From Phascolarctobacterium faecium DSM 14760 (GTDB lineage: Bacteria; Bacillota; Negativicutes; Acidaminococcales; Acidaminococcaceae), in NCBI RefSeq assembly GCF_003269275.1, contig NZ_QLTS01000008.1, forward strand, positions 1-64,000: 64,000 nucleotides of DNA. Direction: 5' to 3'. The notes under the pieces are model-generated. The model was given only the letters and a program-made list of their open reading frames with translations. It had not been told where the DNA came from and ran no database searches. Below, piece after piece: positions 14,682 through 22,975 of this stretch; position 1 is the stretch's first letter; each line of letters begins with the position of its first letter. The position numbers and the translations under genes are program-made.

Positions 14682-16112
14682 ATGTACGGAAGTAAACGCA
14701 AGCGCCGCCTGCACAGCGTAGCGGTATTGCTGGGGCCGCTCAGCTTCGGCTTGACGATACTGCTGCTGGAATGGTTCTTTGGCTTCAAAGCGGCTGCGGC
14801 GCTGGGGACGACGGTCTGGATGGCGCTGTGGTGGATATTGCGGCCGGTCAATATTTCGGTGACGGCGTTCGTGCCGATCGGTGTCAACGCATTGTTTGAC
14901 CTGATCCCGATGCAGCACGTTATCAGTCAGTATTTTTCTGAGATCATCGTGCTGCTGTTCGGCGCTGATCTGGTCTGCCTGACCTGGGCGACGACGGGGC
15001 TCGACAAGCGGCTGGCGATCAAGACCCTGTGCTGTATCGGCACGTCGCTGCGGCAGCAGATAGCAGTCTGGCTGCTGGTAGCGACGGTACTGTCCATCTT
15101 TCTGCCGAATGTGGTCGTCTGTACGATCCTGGTACCGGTAGCGGTATCCATGCTGCAGTTTATTGGCGAGGAAAACATCAAAAACAGTAAGCTGGCAGTG
15201 CCGATCCTGCTGGCGATCGTCTGGGGCGCGGGCATCGGCGGCTTCGGCTCGCCTTTGGGCGGGGCGGCGAACCTGGTGGCGATCAGCTATCTGGAAAAGC
15301 TGACAGGACAGGAATTTATGTATATCGACTGGGTGGTGCGTTTTCTGCCGCTTTTGGTACTGGTCCTGCTGCTGAATCTGTTTTTCCTGTTCCATTTGCC
15401 GGTGCCGGTAAAGCGCTTGGCTGGTACCAGCGAATATTTTAAGGAAATGTACGCGCAGCTGGGCACGATACGGCTGGGCGAAAAAATCAGCCTGGTGCTG
15501 TTTGTCGCGGCGACACTGCTGGCTTTTATCCGGCCGCTGTACGCCGGGTGGCTGCCGGCGCTGAAGCCTGCGTATGTCTTTCTGATCATGGGGCTGCTGG
15601 CCTTCACCTTCGAGGATGAGGACGGCAAGGCCCTGCTGACCTGGGAATTTGCGGAAAAGGGCGTTATGTGGGGCATGCTGTTTTTATTTGCCGGCGGCCT
15701 GGCTTTGGGCAGTCTGGTGACGGAAACCGGCGCGGCCCTGAAAATGGCTGAGGCGATCACGCTGCTGCCGCTGACTGGCGGTCTGGAAACGGTGTTTGCT
15801 TTTACGCTGTTTTCGACGGTGCTGACCGAGATTTCCAGCAATACGGCGGCCGCCGCCATTGCCGTGCCTGTAGTGCAGAGTATTGCGCAGGCGCTGGGGC
15901 TGAACCCGATCCCGTATTTGTTCGTGGCGATCGTCGCCTTCAACAGCGCCTATGTGCTGCCGGTATCGATCAGGGCTATCCCGGTCAGCTATGGGCTGGA
16001 CCCGGCCGAGCTGTTTAAAAACGGGCTGCTGCTGTCGCTGTGCAGCGTACTGCTGATCACAGTCGTTGGTTATTTGTTCATCAGGTACTGGCCGTTGTTC
16101 TCTACGGTCTGA
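14682..16112 (+). CDS. DASS/SLC13-family anion symporter
   Basis: Inner-membrane carrier of 476 residues with about 12 hydrophobic segments. The paired carrier motifs of the divalent anion:Na+ symporter family are present: GSPLGGAANLVA in the first half and LTEISSNTAAAAIAVPV (the SNT motif) in the second. Likely substrates are C4-dicarboxylates, tricarboxylates or sulfate; the sequence does not decide which. The first half has SPLGG where many members have TPPN. Transcription is divergent from a LysR regulator. A terminator follows at 16127. Confidence 0.85.
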   Translation: MYGSKRKRRLHSVAVLLGPLSFGLTILLLEWFFGFKAAAALGTTVWMALWWILRPVNISVTAFVPIGVNALFDLIPMQHVISQYFSEIIVLLFGADLVCLTWATTGLDKRLAIKTLCCIGTSLRQQIAVWLLVATVLSIFLPNVVVCTILVPVAVSMLQFIGEENIKNSKLAVPILLAIVWGAGIGGFGSPLGGAANLVAISYLEKLTGQEFMYIDWVVRFLPLLVLVLLLNLFFLFHLPVPVKRLAGTSEYFKEMYAQLGTIRLGEKISLVLFVAATLLAFIRPLYAGWLPALKPAYVFLIMGLLAFTFEDEDGKALLTWEFAEKGVMWGMLFLFAGGLALGSLVTETGAALKMAEAITLLPLTGGLETVFAFTLFSTVLTEISSNTAAAAIAVPVVQSIAQALGLNPIPYLFVAIVAFNSAYVLPVSIRAIPVSYGLDPAELFKNGLLLSLCSVLLITVVGYLFIRYWPLFSTV

Positions 16113-16126
16113 AAAGGGTCTGTCGC

Positions 16127-16157
16127 TCCCACTGCTGCATGGCGGTGGGATTTTTTT
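16127..16157 (+). terminator. Terminator of the DASS transporter gene
   Basis: TCCCACTGC / GCGGTGGGA hairpin followed by seven T. Confidence 0.85.
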
Positions 16158-16348
16158 GTGCGGGCGCTGGCGGCACAAGGTTTGGGAAAGTATGAGCCGT
16201 AAAAAGCGTTCACCAAAAACAAGTATTTATTTAATATTACAATTTAAAGATTGCCAGTAAAAATCTTTTAGAATATAATAAAAATAGTAACTTAATATAA
16301 TGATTGTATTTATTATAGATAATAACGGAAAATAGAAGGCAGCTGGCA

Positions 16349-18262
16349 ATGAAAAATAATATCTTATTAAAAACTAATTTACTCGTCAGTGTGATTTTGC
16401 TGGTTGGTTTCGCCCTGATCGCGACTTTGAGCTACCACGCTAATTATAATGCTTCACTGGTGAAGATCAAACAGGTCTCCTCGCTGGCCTCGGAAGGTAT
16501 TTATTACCGTTTGTCGACGATGCTGACCAAGCCGGTGAATATCTCGCAGACGATGGCGCATGACAGCCTGCTGATCAAGCTGCTGGAGGAAGAGGGCAGC
16601 CGTTATCAGGAGGCCGGTTACCAGGAAACGATCAGGAAGTATCTGGATACCTATAAAAATAAGTATGCCTATGATTCGGTGTTCCTGGTTTCGGCGTCCA
16701 CCAATAATTATTATAATTTCAACGGTCTGGACCGCAATCTTGCCCGGGGCGAGGATGAAAACGTCTGGTATTATAATTTTCTGCAAAGCGGCGAAGAATA
16801 CAGCCTTAATATCGATAATGATGAAGTTGCTGGTGCGGCCAATAAGATCACTCTGTTTGTAAACTGCAGGATCAGGGATGCGTTCGGCCGGGTGATCGGT
16901 GTAGTGGGCGTCGGCGTGAATGTCGATTATATCAAAGGCCTGCTGCAGGAATATGAAAAGGAATACGACGTTGCGACATATCTGATCAATGAAAAAGGCG
17001 AGATCGAAGTTTCCAGCCTTTATAACGGTCATCAGACGGCGGACTGGTTCAAGGTCAATGACAGCGAAGATATCCGCAGCGAGATCCTGGAATGGAAAAA
17101 CGGCAGGACCAACTGGGATATCTGGATGCCGGGCGATGTGCAGAATAACGAAAAAAGCTATCTGGTCGTCCGCTATATCCCCGATCTGTCGTGGTATCTG
17201 CTGGTAAAGCAGGATACCGGCGCCTTACTGGCCGAGCTGAATGAAAAGATGCTGGAAACGGTAGTTTTGATTTCTGTGGTGATCCTGCTGATCATTCTGA
17301 CTATCACTTCGGTGATCAGAAAGTTCAACGTGCGGATGACGAAGCTGCTGGAAGAACGGCAGGAGCTGTTCAAGGAAGCGACCGAGCAGATCTACGATAA
17401 TATTTATGAATTGAACATCACTAAAAACAGGGCAGCCAGCAAAAAGACCGAGCTGTATTTTGAGGCGATGGGAGCTAAAGACCTGCCCTATGAGGAATTT
17501 CTGCAGGCTGTGGCCGACAGGCAGCTGCTGGAAGAATACCGGGCCGGCTATGTGGCGACGTTCAGTATCGAAAACGTGATGCGGCACTTTAAGGCCGGCA
17601 ATAATTATCTGCAGTATGAATTTATGATCACAGAAAACGGCAGCGATTATTTCTGGATGCGGATCGACGCTTATATTTTTTATTCGGAAGCTGATAAGTC
17701 AGTGCATATGTTTACTTACCGTAAAAATATCGACGAGGAGAAACGCAAGGAGCTGGAAACACAAAGAAAGGCTTCCACAGATGAGATGACCGGCGTTTAT
17801 ACGAAAAAGGCGACGGAAAGGATCATCGACGGGGTTTTGTGCGGCAAGCTGCAGGGCAGCTACAGCTTTTTTATCATCGATATTGATAATTTTAAGCAGG
17901 CCAATGATCTGCACGGCCATATTTTCGGCGATTATTGTATCCGGGAGTTCGTGGAACGGCTGAAAAAATTCTGCCGTGAGGACGATATCATCGGCCGTAT
18001 CGGCGGTGACGAGTTCGTGGTTTTCGGGACGATATCGGATGAGGAAGGCGCCCGCCGCAAAGCGGCCCGCCTGTGCCAGAAGCTTGACACTATCTGTGAG
18101 GACAGCGGCAGCTGCTGGAAAATGTCTGTCAGCGTAGGGATAGCTTTAGCGCCGCAGCATGGCAGAAGCTTTGCCAAGCTGTATGCAAAAGCAGATAAGG
18201 CTTTGTATCAGACAAAGGACAAAGGCAAGAACGGCTATACGATCTATGAGGAAAAGGAATAA
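16349..18262 (+). CDS. Membrane diguanylate cyclase with dCache-like sensor
   Basis: Protein of 637 residues: a transmembrane helix near 10-30, a periplasmic Cache-type ligand-binding domain to about 300 (FLVSASTNNYYNFNGLD, FVNCRIRDAFGRVIGVVGVG), a second transmembrane helix (TVVLISVVILLIILTITSVI), a PAS-like segment, then GGDEF. GGDEF starts at about residue 552 and is preceded by REDD, an intact RxxD inhibition site with the normal 5-residue spacing, so product feedback should work, unlike the cyclase at 12214. It would turn an extracytoplasmic small-molecule signal into cyclic di-GMP. No effector is encoded beside it. Confidence 0.88.
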   Translation: MKNNILLKTNLLVSVILLVGFALIATLSYHANYNASLVKIKQVSSLASEGIYYRLSTMLTKPVNISQTMAHDSLLIKLLEEEGSRYQEAGYQETIRKYLDTYKNKYAYDSVFLVSASTNNYYNFNGLDRNLARGEDENVWYYNFLQSGEEYSLNIDNDEVAGAANKITLFVNCRIRDAFGRVIGVVGVGVNVDYIKGLLQEYEKEYDVATYLINEKGEIEVSSLYNGHQTADWFKVNDSEDIRSEILEWKNGRTNWDIWMPGDVQNNEKSYLVVRYIPDLSWYLLVKQDTGALLAELNEKMLETVVLISVVILLIILTITSVIRKFNVRMTKLLEERQELFKEATEQIYDNIYELNITKNRAASKKTELYFEAMGAKDLPYEEFLQAVADRQLLEEYRAGYVATFSIENVMRHFKAGNNYLQYEFMITENGSDYFWMRIDAYIFYSEADKSVHMFTYRKNIDEEKRKELETQRKASTDEMTGVYTKKATERIIDGVLCGKLQGSYSFFIIDIDNFKQANDLHGHIFGDYCIREFVERLKKFCREDDIIGRIGGDEFVVFGTISDEEGARRKAARLCQKLDTICEDSGSCWKMSVSVGIALAPQHGRSFAKLYAKADKALYQTKDKGKNGYTIYEEKE

Positions 18263-18275
18263 AGCGGAATATAGA

Positions 18276-18312
18276 TAAAAAGCCTGCGTTTCATTAGAAA
18301 CGCAGGCTTTTT
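18276..18312 (+). terminator. Terminator of the membrane cyclase gene
   Basis: AAAAAGCCTGCGTTTC / GAAACGCAGGCTTTTT hairpin ending in a T-run. It is symmetrical enough to act on both strands and also lies beyond the leftward gene at 18350. Confidence 0.9.
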
Positions 18313-18349
18313 GATGTGAGGAAAGAATTTTTACGTAAGTTTTTGATAT

Positions 18350-19000
18350 TTACCAGGGGCAGTTGGAATTAGGGCATTCAGTGCGGCCGTCGCCATAATA
18401 GCCGCCTCTGTGCTCGCCGCGGTATTCACCTTTATGGTGGCGGTATTTGCGGTGGCCTTCATAGTAATGGCCGCCTGCATGGTAATAGCTGCGGAAATGC
18501 TCGCGGGCAGCGTCTTTTTCGGCATCACTCATGCTGTCCCATTTGGCGCGTGCTTCTTCACGGGCTTTCTGGCGTTCTTCAGGAGTCATTTTACGCCATT
18601 CTTCACGCTGTTTTTCACGTTGTTCAAAGCGTTCTTTTTCTTCGGGCGTCATATTTTTCATGCGTTCTTCACGCCATTTGGAATATTTTTCTTCGTGTGC
18701 CTTCTGACGTTCTTCCGGGGTCATTTTTTCCCATTCAGCGCGTCTGGCTTCACGTTCCTTGACCTGCTCGTCAGTCAGCTGCGGGCCGGGGTGCATGGGG
18801 CCGCCCCAGTGACGGCCGCGTTCCATATGGTAGGGACGGCCGGGATAATTGTCGCCTTCGTCGTGGTGCAGGATCGTGCCGACACGCTCGCGCATGCTGG
18901 GTTTGGTATCGGCCTGCTCGGCCGCAAAAGCAGCGGAAGCACACAGGGCGGTGAGGACACCGGCGATAACAAGGGATTTTTTCCAGGAAGTTTTTATCAT
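18350..19000 (-). CDS. Secreted repeat protein, MTPEER-type, His/Gly/Tyr-rich tail
   Basis: Exported protein of 216 residues. The signal peptide (KKSLVIAGVLTALCASAAFA) ends with AFA-AE. Residues about 78-165 contain repeated units of the form W..MTPEERQKA.EE (MTPEERQKAHEE, MTPEEKERFEQR, MTPEERQKAREE, MSDAEKDAAREH), highly charged and helical. Repeats of this kind occur in DUF3106- and Spy/CpxP-like periplasmic proteins. The tail (HAGGHYYEGHRKYRHHKG and on) is rich in His, Gly and Tyr and ends with CPNSNCPW, so metal binding is plausible. AAAGGAG precedes the ATG. Envelope-stress or metal-handling roles are inference. It lies next to oxidative-stress genes. Confidence 0.6.
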   Translation of the reverse strand: MIKTSWKKSLVIAGVLTALCASAAFAAEQADTKPSMRERVGTILHHDEGDNYPGRPYHMERGRHWGGPMHPGPQLTDEQVKEREARRAEWEKMTPEERQKAHEEKYSKWREERMKNMTPEEKERFEQREKQREEWRKMTPEERQKAREEARAKWDSMSDAEKDAAREHFRSYYHAGGHYYEGHRKYRHHKGEYRGEHRGGYYGDGRTECPNSNCPW

Positions 19001-19264
19001 AACAACATCTCCTTTAAGATTGTGATTTGAGGTTCGTTTGACCTTGTATGCTTATTGTAGAGTAAACTTATGTCAAAATTATGACGATTTACAGACTTTT
19101 TTCTGACATTTTTATTTTAGCATGTTTGGCAGGAAGAAAGCAATTTAGCTCTTTTCAAGGAATGCTTAAAGATTTTTCCATGCATTTTTCCAGAAGCAGC
19201 TGCGCCTGGCAGCAGGCTTTACGGGTCAATGGAAAATATTTTTGAATTATGTAAATAAAGTAAT

Positions 19265-19279
19265 TGATAATTAAAATCA
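19265..19279. promoter_or_regulatory. Fur/PerR-like operator upstream of sod
   Basis: TGATAAT-T-AAAATCA is a 7-1-7 imperfect palindrome (inside ATTGAT-N7-ATCAAT, perfect) close to the Fur-family consensus TGATAATNATTATCA. It lies 8 bases upstream of the sod -35. Iron- or peroxide-dependent control of sod is inferred. Confidence 0.45.
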
Positions 19280-19287
19280 ATTTAGAC

Positions 19288-19316
19288 TTGTTTTTATAAA
19301 GAGAGTAGTGTATAAT
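19288..19316 (+). promoter_or_regulatory. Promoter of the sod-dps unit
   Basis: TTGTTT at 19288-19293, a 17-base spacer, and a perfect TATAAT at 19311-19316. Confidence 0.7.
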
Positions 19317-19396
19317 CAAATTAAAGGTTAGCCAGAGCTAACTAAAACGAAAATAAACTGCGATGAGCCAAAGCTTTTGGCCAAAGGAGGATCTAT

Positions 19397-20017
19397 ATGT
19401 ATAAACAATATCAGCTGCCTTATGATTATGAGGCATTAGAACCGCATATCGATGCATTGACGATGGAAACACATTATTCCAAGCATCATGCGGCGTATAC
19501 TAAAAACCTGAATGACGCAGCCGAAAAAGCCGGCGTGGCAGGACGGGACATCACCGAGCTGCTGGCAAACCTGGACAGTATCGCTGACAGCGGTCTGCGT
19601 AAAGCTATCAGAAACAACGGCGGCGGTTATTATAACCACAACCTGTATTTTTCGACTATCAGCCCTGACGGCGGCGGTGAACCGGAAGGCGCGCTGGCGC
19701 AGGCACTGACCAGAGAATTCGGCGGCTTTGCCGCTTTTAAGGAACAGCTCAGCGCGCTGGCGTTAGGGCAGTTCGGTTCAGGCTGGGCCTGGCTGTCTGC
19801 GGCTGCCGGCGGCAAACTGCTGCTGTCTGCCAGCCCGAACCAGGACAACCCGATCATCGAAGGCAGCAGTTTCATGCCGATCCTGGGCATCGATGTCTGG
19901 GAACACGCTTACTACCTGAAATATAAAAATCTGCGCGCCGATTATGTGCAGGCTTTCTACAATGTTATCGACTGGAAAGCGGTAGCGGCTAATTACGAGC
20001 AGGTCCAAAACGGCTGA
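19397..20017 (+). CDS. Fe/Mn superoxide dismutase
   Basis: Converts superoxide to hydrogen peroxide and oxygen in the cytoplasm. 206 residues, the normal length. All four metal ligands are in place: H26 (METHYSKHH), H81 (YYNHNLYF), D166 and H170 (GIDVWEHAYYLKYKN). Whether iron or manganese is used cannot be told safely by eye. AAAGGAGG stands 8 bases before the ATG. The Dps-family gene follows 56 bases downstream, so the pair probably works together: the dismutase makes peroxide and Dps uses it while storing iron. Confidence 0.95.
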   Translation: MYKQYQLPYDYEALEPHIDALTMETHYSKHHAAYTKNLNDAAEKAGVAGRDITELLANLDSIADSGLRKAIRNNGGGYYNHNLYFSTISPDGGGEPEGALAQALTREFGGFAAFKEQLSALALGQFGSGWAWLSAAAGGKLLLSASPNQDNPIIEGSSFMPILGIDVWEHAYYLKYKNLRADYVQAFYNVIDWKAVAANYEQVQNG

Positions 20018-20073
20018 TTATCCGGCCGATACTGAAAATAACAGAATTTATAAATCTTGAGGAGGAATCTATC

Positions 20074-20514
20074 ATGTCTAAAAAATTATATGAAAAAATG
20101 AATCTTTATCTTGCCAATCAGGAAGTCGCTTATATCAAGCTCCATAATCTGCACTGGTATGTGAAGGGGCGCAGCTTCTTCACTCTGCATGCAAAGCTGG
20201 AGGAGCTGTATGACCGGACTGCCGAGATCATCGACGCGGTAGCTGAACGGCTGCTGGCAGTTGGTCAGGCGCCGGTCGCCAATATGAAAGAGGCTTTGGC
20301 GCTGGCGACGATCAAGGAACTGGCAGATAAGCCGATTTCTTCGGAAGAAACTGTGCAGGGGCTGATCGCCGATGTGGAATACTGGATCAGGGATACCAAA
20401 GAGATCGTGGAGCTGGCAGATGCTGCCGGCGATGGTGTGACTGCGGACCAGTTCAATGATTATTTAGGGGAATATCAAAAACTGCTGTGGATGCTCAAAT
20501 CCTACATTGTCTGA
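20074..20514 (+). CDS. dps: Dps-family ferritin-like protein
   Basis: Protein of 146 residues forming, by family, a dodecameric shell that oxidises and stores iron and may shield DNA. The inter-subunit ferroxidase signature is present: LHNLHWYVKGRSFFTLHAKL, then EELYDRTAEIIDAVAERLLA (His, His, Asp, Glu ligands). AGGAGG precedes the ATG. There is no long basic N-terminal tail, so direct DNA binding is doubtful. It lies downstream of sod in the same direction, with a terminator after it. Confidence 0.9.
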   Translation: MSKKLYEKMNLYLANQEVAYIKLHNLHWYVKGRSFFTLHAKLEELYDRTAEIIDAVAERLLAVGQAPVANMKEALALATIKELADKPISSEETVQGLIADVEYWIRDTKEIVELADAAGDGVTADQFNDYLGEYQKLLWMLKSYIV

Positions 20515-20533
20515 AACTGAACGGATAAACTGC

Positions 20534-20566
20534 AACCCTCGCTGCCATAAGGCGGCGAGGGTTTTT
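20534..20566 (+). terminator. Terminator of the sod-dps unit
   Basis: AACCCTCGCTGCC / GGCGGCGAGGGTT hairpin followed by TTTTTC. Confidence 0.88.
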
Positions 20567-20748
20567 CTATGCCCGCAGATAAATTTTGCGGATAAACATT
20601 TTTTTGACACATCTTTGTGTTATATTGATTGCAGACAAGTGCGGACCTTATAATATACTTACAGGGAGCTGAGCTGTGCGGAGAATAATTTATCCCCGTA
20701 CGCCAAAATAAGTATATAATGGTAATAATACATTTACGAGGTGCAGCG

Positions 20749-21450
20749 ATGAATAAAATTTTGATTGCTGACGATAATCAGCAGATAACTTCTATTTTAG
20801 CAAATTATGCCCGCAAAGAGGGTTTCGAGCCGTTGGTGGCTCTGGATGGACAGCAGGCGCTGGAGCTGTTTGAGCAGCATGAAAAAAATATCGACGTGGT
20901 ACTGCTGGACGTGATGATGCCGAAGCTGGACGGTTTCGAAGTCTGCCGTGAGCTGCGCCGCCGGTCGATGGTGCCGATCATTATGGTCACGGCCCGCGGT
21001 GAAGATTTTGAACGGATTATGGGGCTGGATATCGGCGCTGATGATTATATCCTGAAACCTTTTTCAGCAGGCGAGGTCATGGCGCGTGTCCGCGCTATCC
21101 TGCGCCGGGTCCAGCCGCGCGAAGCCGAGCAGCAGAATCTGTACAGCGTCGGCAATCTTGTGATCGATCTGGACAAATATCTGGTCACGATCGGCGGCGC
21201 GGACGTGACGCTGACGAAAAAGGAAGTAGAGCTGCTGTGGACTTTGGCTAAAAACAGCAGTAAGGTGTTTTCGCGTGAGAACCTGCTGGACAGTATCTGG
21301 GGTTACGATTATTTCGGCGACAGCCGGACTGTGGATTCACATATCAAGCGCCTGCGGGCCAAAGTGGATAAGTTTGAACACGAGGAGTGGGAGATCAAGA
21401 CCATTTGGGGCGTAGGCTACCGTTTCGAGGAGAAAGAGCATGCGCAATAA
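20749..21450 (+). CDS. OmpR/PhoB-type response regulator
   Basis: Two-component response regulator of 233 residues. The receiver domain has the acidic pair DD near residues 7-8, phosphoacceptor D54 (VVLLDVMMPKLDG), and Lys in DYILKPF. The winged-helix output domain ends with DSHIKRLRAKVDKFEHEEWE and IKTIWGVGYRF. The ATG at 20749 follows CGAGGTG; an upstream in-frame start lacks a site. It overlaps the sensor kinase gene by 11 bases, so the two are coupled. Targets are not known and may include its own operon. Confidence 0.93.
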   Translation: MNKILIADDNQQITSILANYARKEGFEPLVALDGQQALELFEQHEKNIDVVLLDVMMPKLDGFEVCRELRRRSMVPIIMVTARGEDFERIMGLDIGADDYILKPFSAGEVMARVRAILRRVQPREAEQQNLYSVGNLVIDLDKYLVTIGGADVTLTKKEVELLWTLAKNSSKVFSRENLLDSIWGYDYFGDSRTVDSHIKRLRAKVDKFEHEEWEIKTIWGVGYRFEEKEHAQ

Positions 21451-22975
21451 AATCGCCTGGAAGCTGACGCTGTATTTTGCAGCGGTACTGCTGATTTTTG
21501 CTTTGGTCGTGGGCGGCACCTTTATGCATTTTTTCGGCAAGCATACGCTGGATCTGAAAAAGAAAGAGATGCAGGTGCGGGCAACGAAGATCGCCGAGGT
21601 ACTGCAGGATAATATGTCGCGGCTGCAGAACCGTTACGGCGGCATCGGCAGCAGCCGTTTCATCCGTTATATCGACAATATCACGATGGAAAACGTGTGG
21701 GTAGTCGATGAGAATAAAAATGTCAAAATGCACCGTGAGGACGTCGGCGCGCTGCCCGAACAGCACGGTATGATGCACGGACATAAGCGGATGCTGATGC
21801 GTCAGCAGGAGGATATAGCCGAACCTGCCAGTGATTTTGACTATAACGCTCTGTCGCCGGAAATCAAAAGAGCGGTGGAACAGGGCTTTACCGGACAGAA
21901 CTTTGTCATGGAGGAGATCAATCCCGTACTGGGCGAGCTGGTGGTCACGGTAGGCGTGCCTGTCAGCGATGCCGGCGGCAAAGTCAGAGCTGTGGTGCTG
22001 CTGCATTCGCCGGTACAGGGCATGCGCGAAGCTGCCTGGGAGGGGATCAGGATCCTGATTTTATCGTGCGTCGTGGCGATGGTCCTGGTGTTTGTCCTGA
22101 GTATGCTTTTTTCGTGGAAGTTTACCAAACCGCTCAATAAGATGCGGCTGGTCGCTGAAAAGATGTCGGAGCATGATTATACGGAGCGCTGCAATATCGA
22201 CCAGAAGGATGAGATCGGGCAGCTGGCCCAAACGCTGGACGGACTGGGCGAAAGACTGCTGGAAGCAGATCAGGCCAGTAAAAAGCTGGAGCAGCTGCGC
22301 CGTGATTTTATCGCGAATATTTCCCATGAACTGCGGACGCCGGTGACGGTCATCCGCGGTTCGCTGGAAGCGCTGTGTGACAGGATAGTCACCGAGCCGC
22401 AGGAGGTCGAGGATTACCACCGGCAGATGCTGGCGGAAACTTTGTTCCTGCAGCGGCTGATCAACGATCTGCTGGATCTGTCACGGCTGCAGAATACGGA
22501 TTTTCCGATCGAAAAAGAACCTGTGAATTTATGCGATGTGGTGCAGGACGTAGTGCGCAGCAGTCAGCGGCTGGGACAGCAGAAAAATATTACTATCCAA
22601 CTGTCCTTGGACACGCCTGTATATATCATTGAAGGCGATTATGGACGGCTGCGGCAGATGCTGCTGATCTTTTTGGACAACAGCATCAAATTTTCACCGG
22701 AACAGAGTAAAATCGAAGTTACTCTGCTCGGCAGCAGGCTGACGGTAACTGACCACGGCTGCGGCGTGAAGCAGGAAGAGCTGTCCCATGTGTTCGACCG
22801 TTTTTATAAAACGCGGGGTGAAACGAATAAGAGCGGCAGCGGTCTGGGGCTGGCGATCTCGAAGCAGATCAGCGAACGTCACGGTATCGGACTGACAATG
22901 ACAAGTATACCCGGCGAGGCGACCAGCGTAGTGCTGCAGCTGCCGCCGGCTCTGAAGAAAGGAAGTACAGATTAA
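21440..22975 (+). CDS. Sensor histidine kinase with His/Met-rich sensor loop
   Basis: Membrane kinase of 511 residues: transmembrane helix near 8-30, periplasmic domain to about 195, second transmembrane helix (GIRILILSCVVAMVLVFVLS), HAMP, HisKA with phosphoacceptor H296 (ANISHELRTPVTV), and an ATPase domain (N box FLDNSIKFSP, G boxes DHGCGV and SGSGLGLAI). The periplasmic domain holds HGMMHGHKRMLMRQ, a His/Met cluster that looks suited to copper or another soft metal, although ligand binding is not shown. It partners the preceding regulator, and the last base of its stop is the first base of the SDR gene. Confidence 0.92.
   Translation: MRNKIAWKLTLYFAAVLLIFALVVGGTFMHFFGKHTLDLKKKEMQVRATKIAEVLQDNMSRLQNRYGGIGSSRFIRYIDNITMENVWVVDENKNVKMHREDVGALPEQHGMMHGHKRMLMRQQEDIAEPASDFDYNALSPEIKRAVEQGFTGQNFVMEEINPVLGELVVTVGVPVSDAGGKVRAVVLLHSPVQGMREAAWEGIRILILSCVVAMVLVFVLSMLFSWKFTKPLNKMRLVAEKMSEHDYTERCNIDQKDEIGQLAQTLDGLGERLLEADQASKKLEQLRRDFIANISHELRTPVTVIRGSLEALCDRIVTEPQEVEDYHRQMLAETLFLQRLINDLLDLSRLQNTDFPIEKEPVNLCDVVQDVVRSSQRLGQQKNITIQLSLDTPVYIIEGDYGRLRQMLLIFLDNSIKFSPEQSKIEVTLLGSRLTVTDHGCGVKQEELSHVFDRFYKTRGETNKSGSGLGLAISKQISERHGIGLTMTSIPGEATSVVLQLPPALKKGSTD

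Larger units (their letters stand above)
19001..19396. other. Divergent intergenic region with sod promoter
   Basis: This 396-base spacer holds the sod promoter and the Fur/PerR-like palindrome listed separately, plus a small hairpin GTTAGC-CAGA-GCTAAC at 19326-19341 in the sod leader. No gene is seen. Confidence 0.6.
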
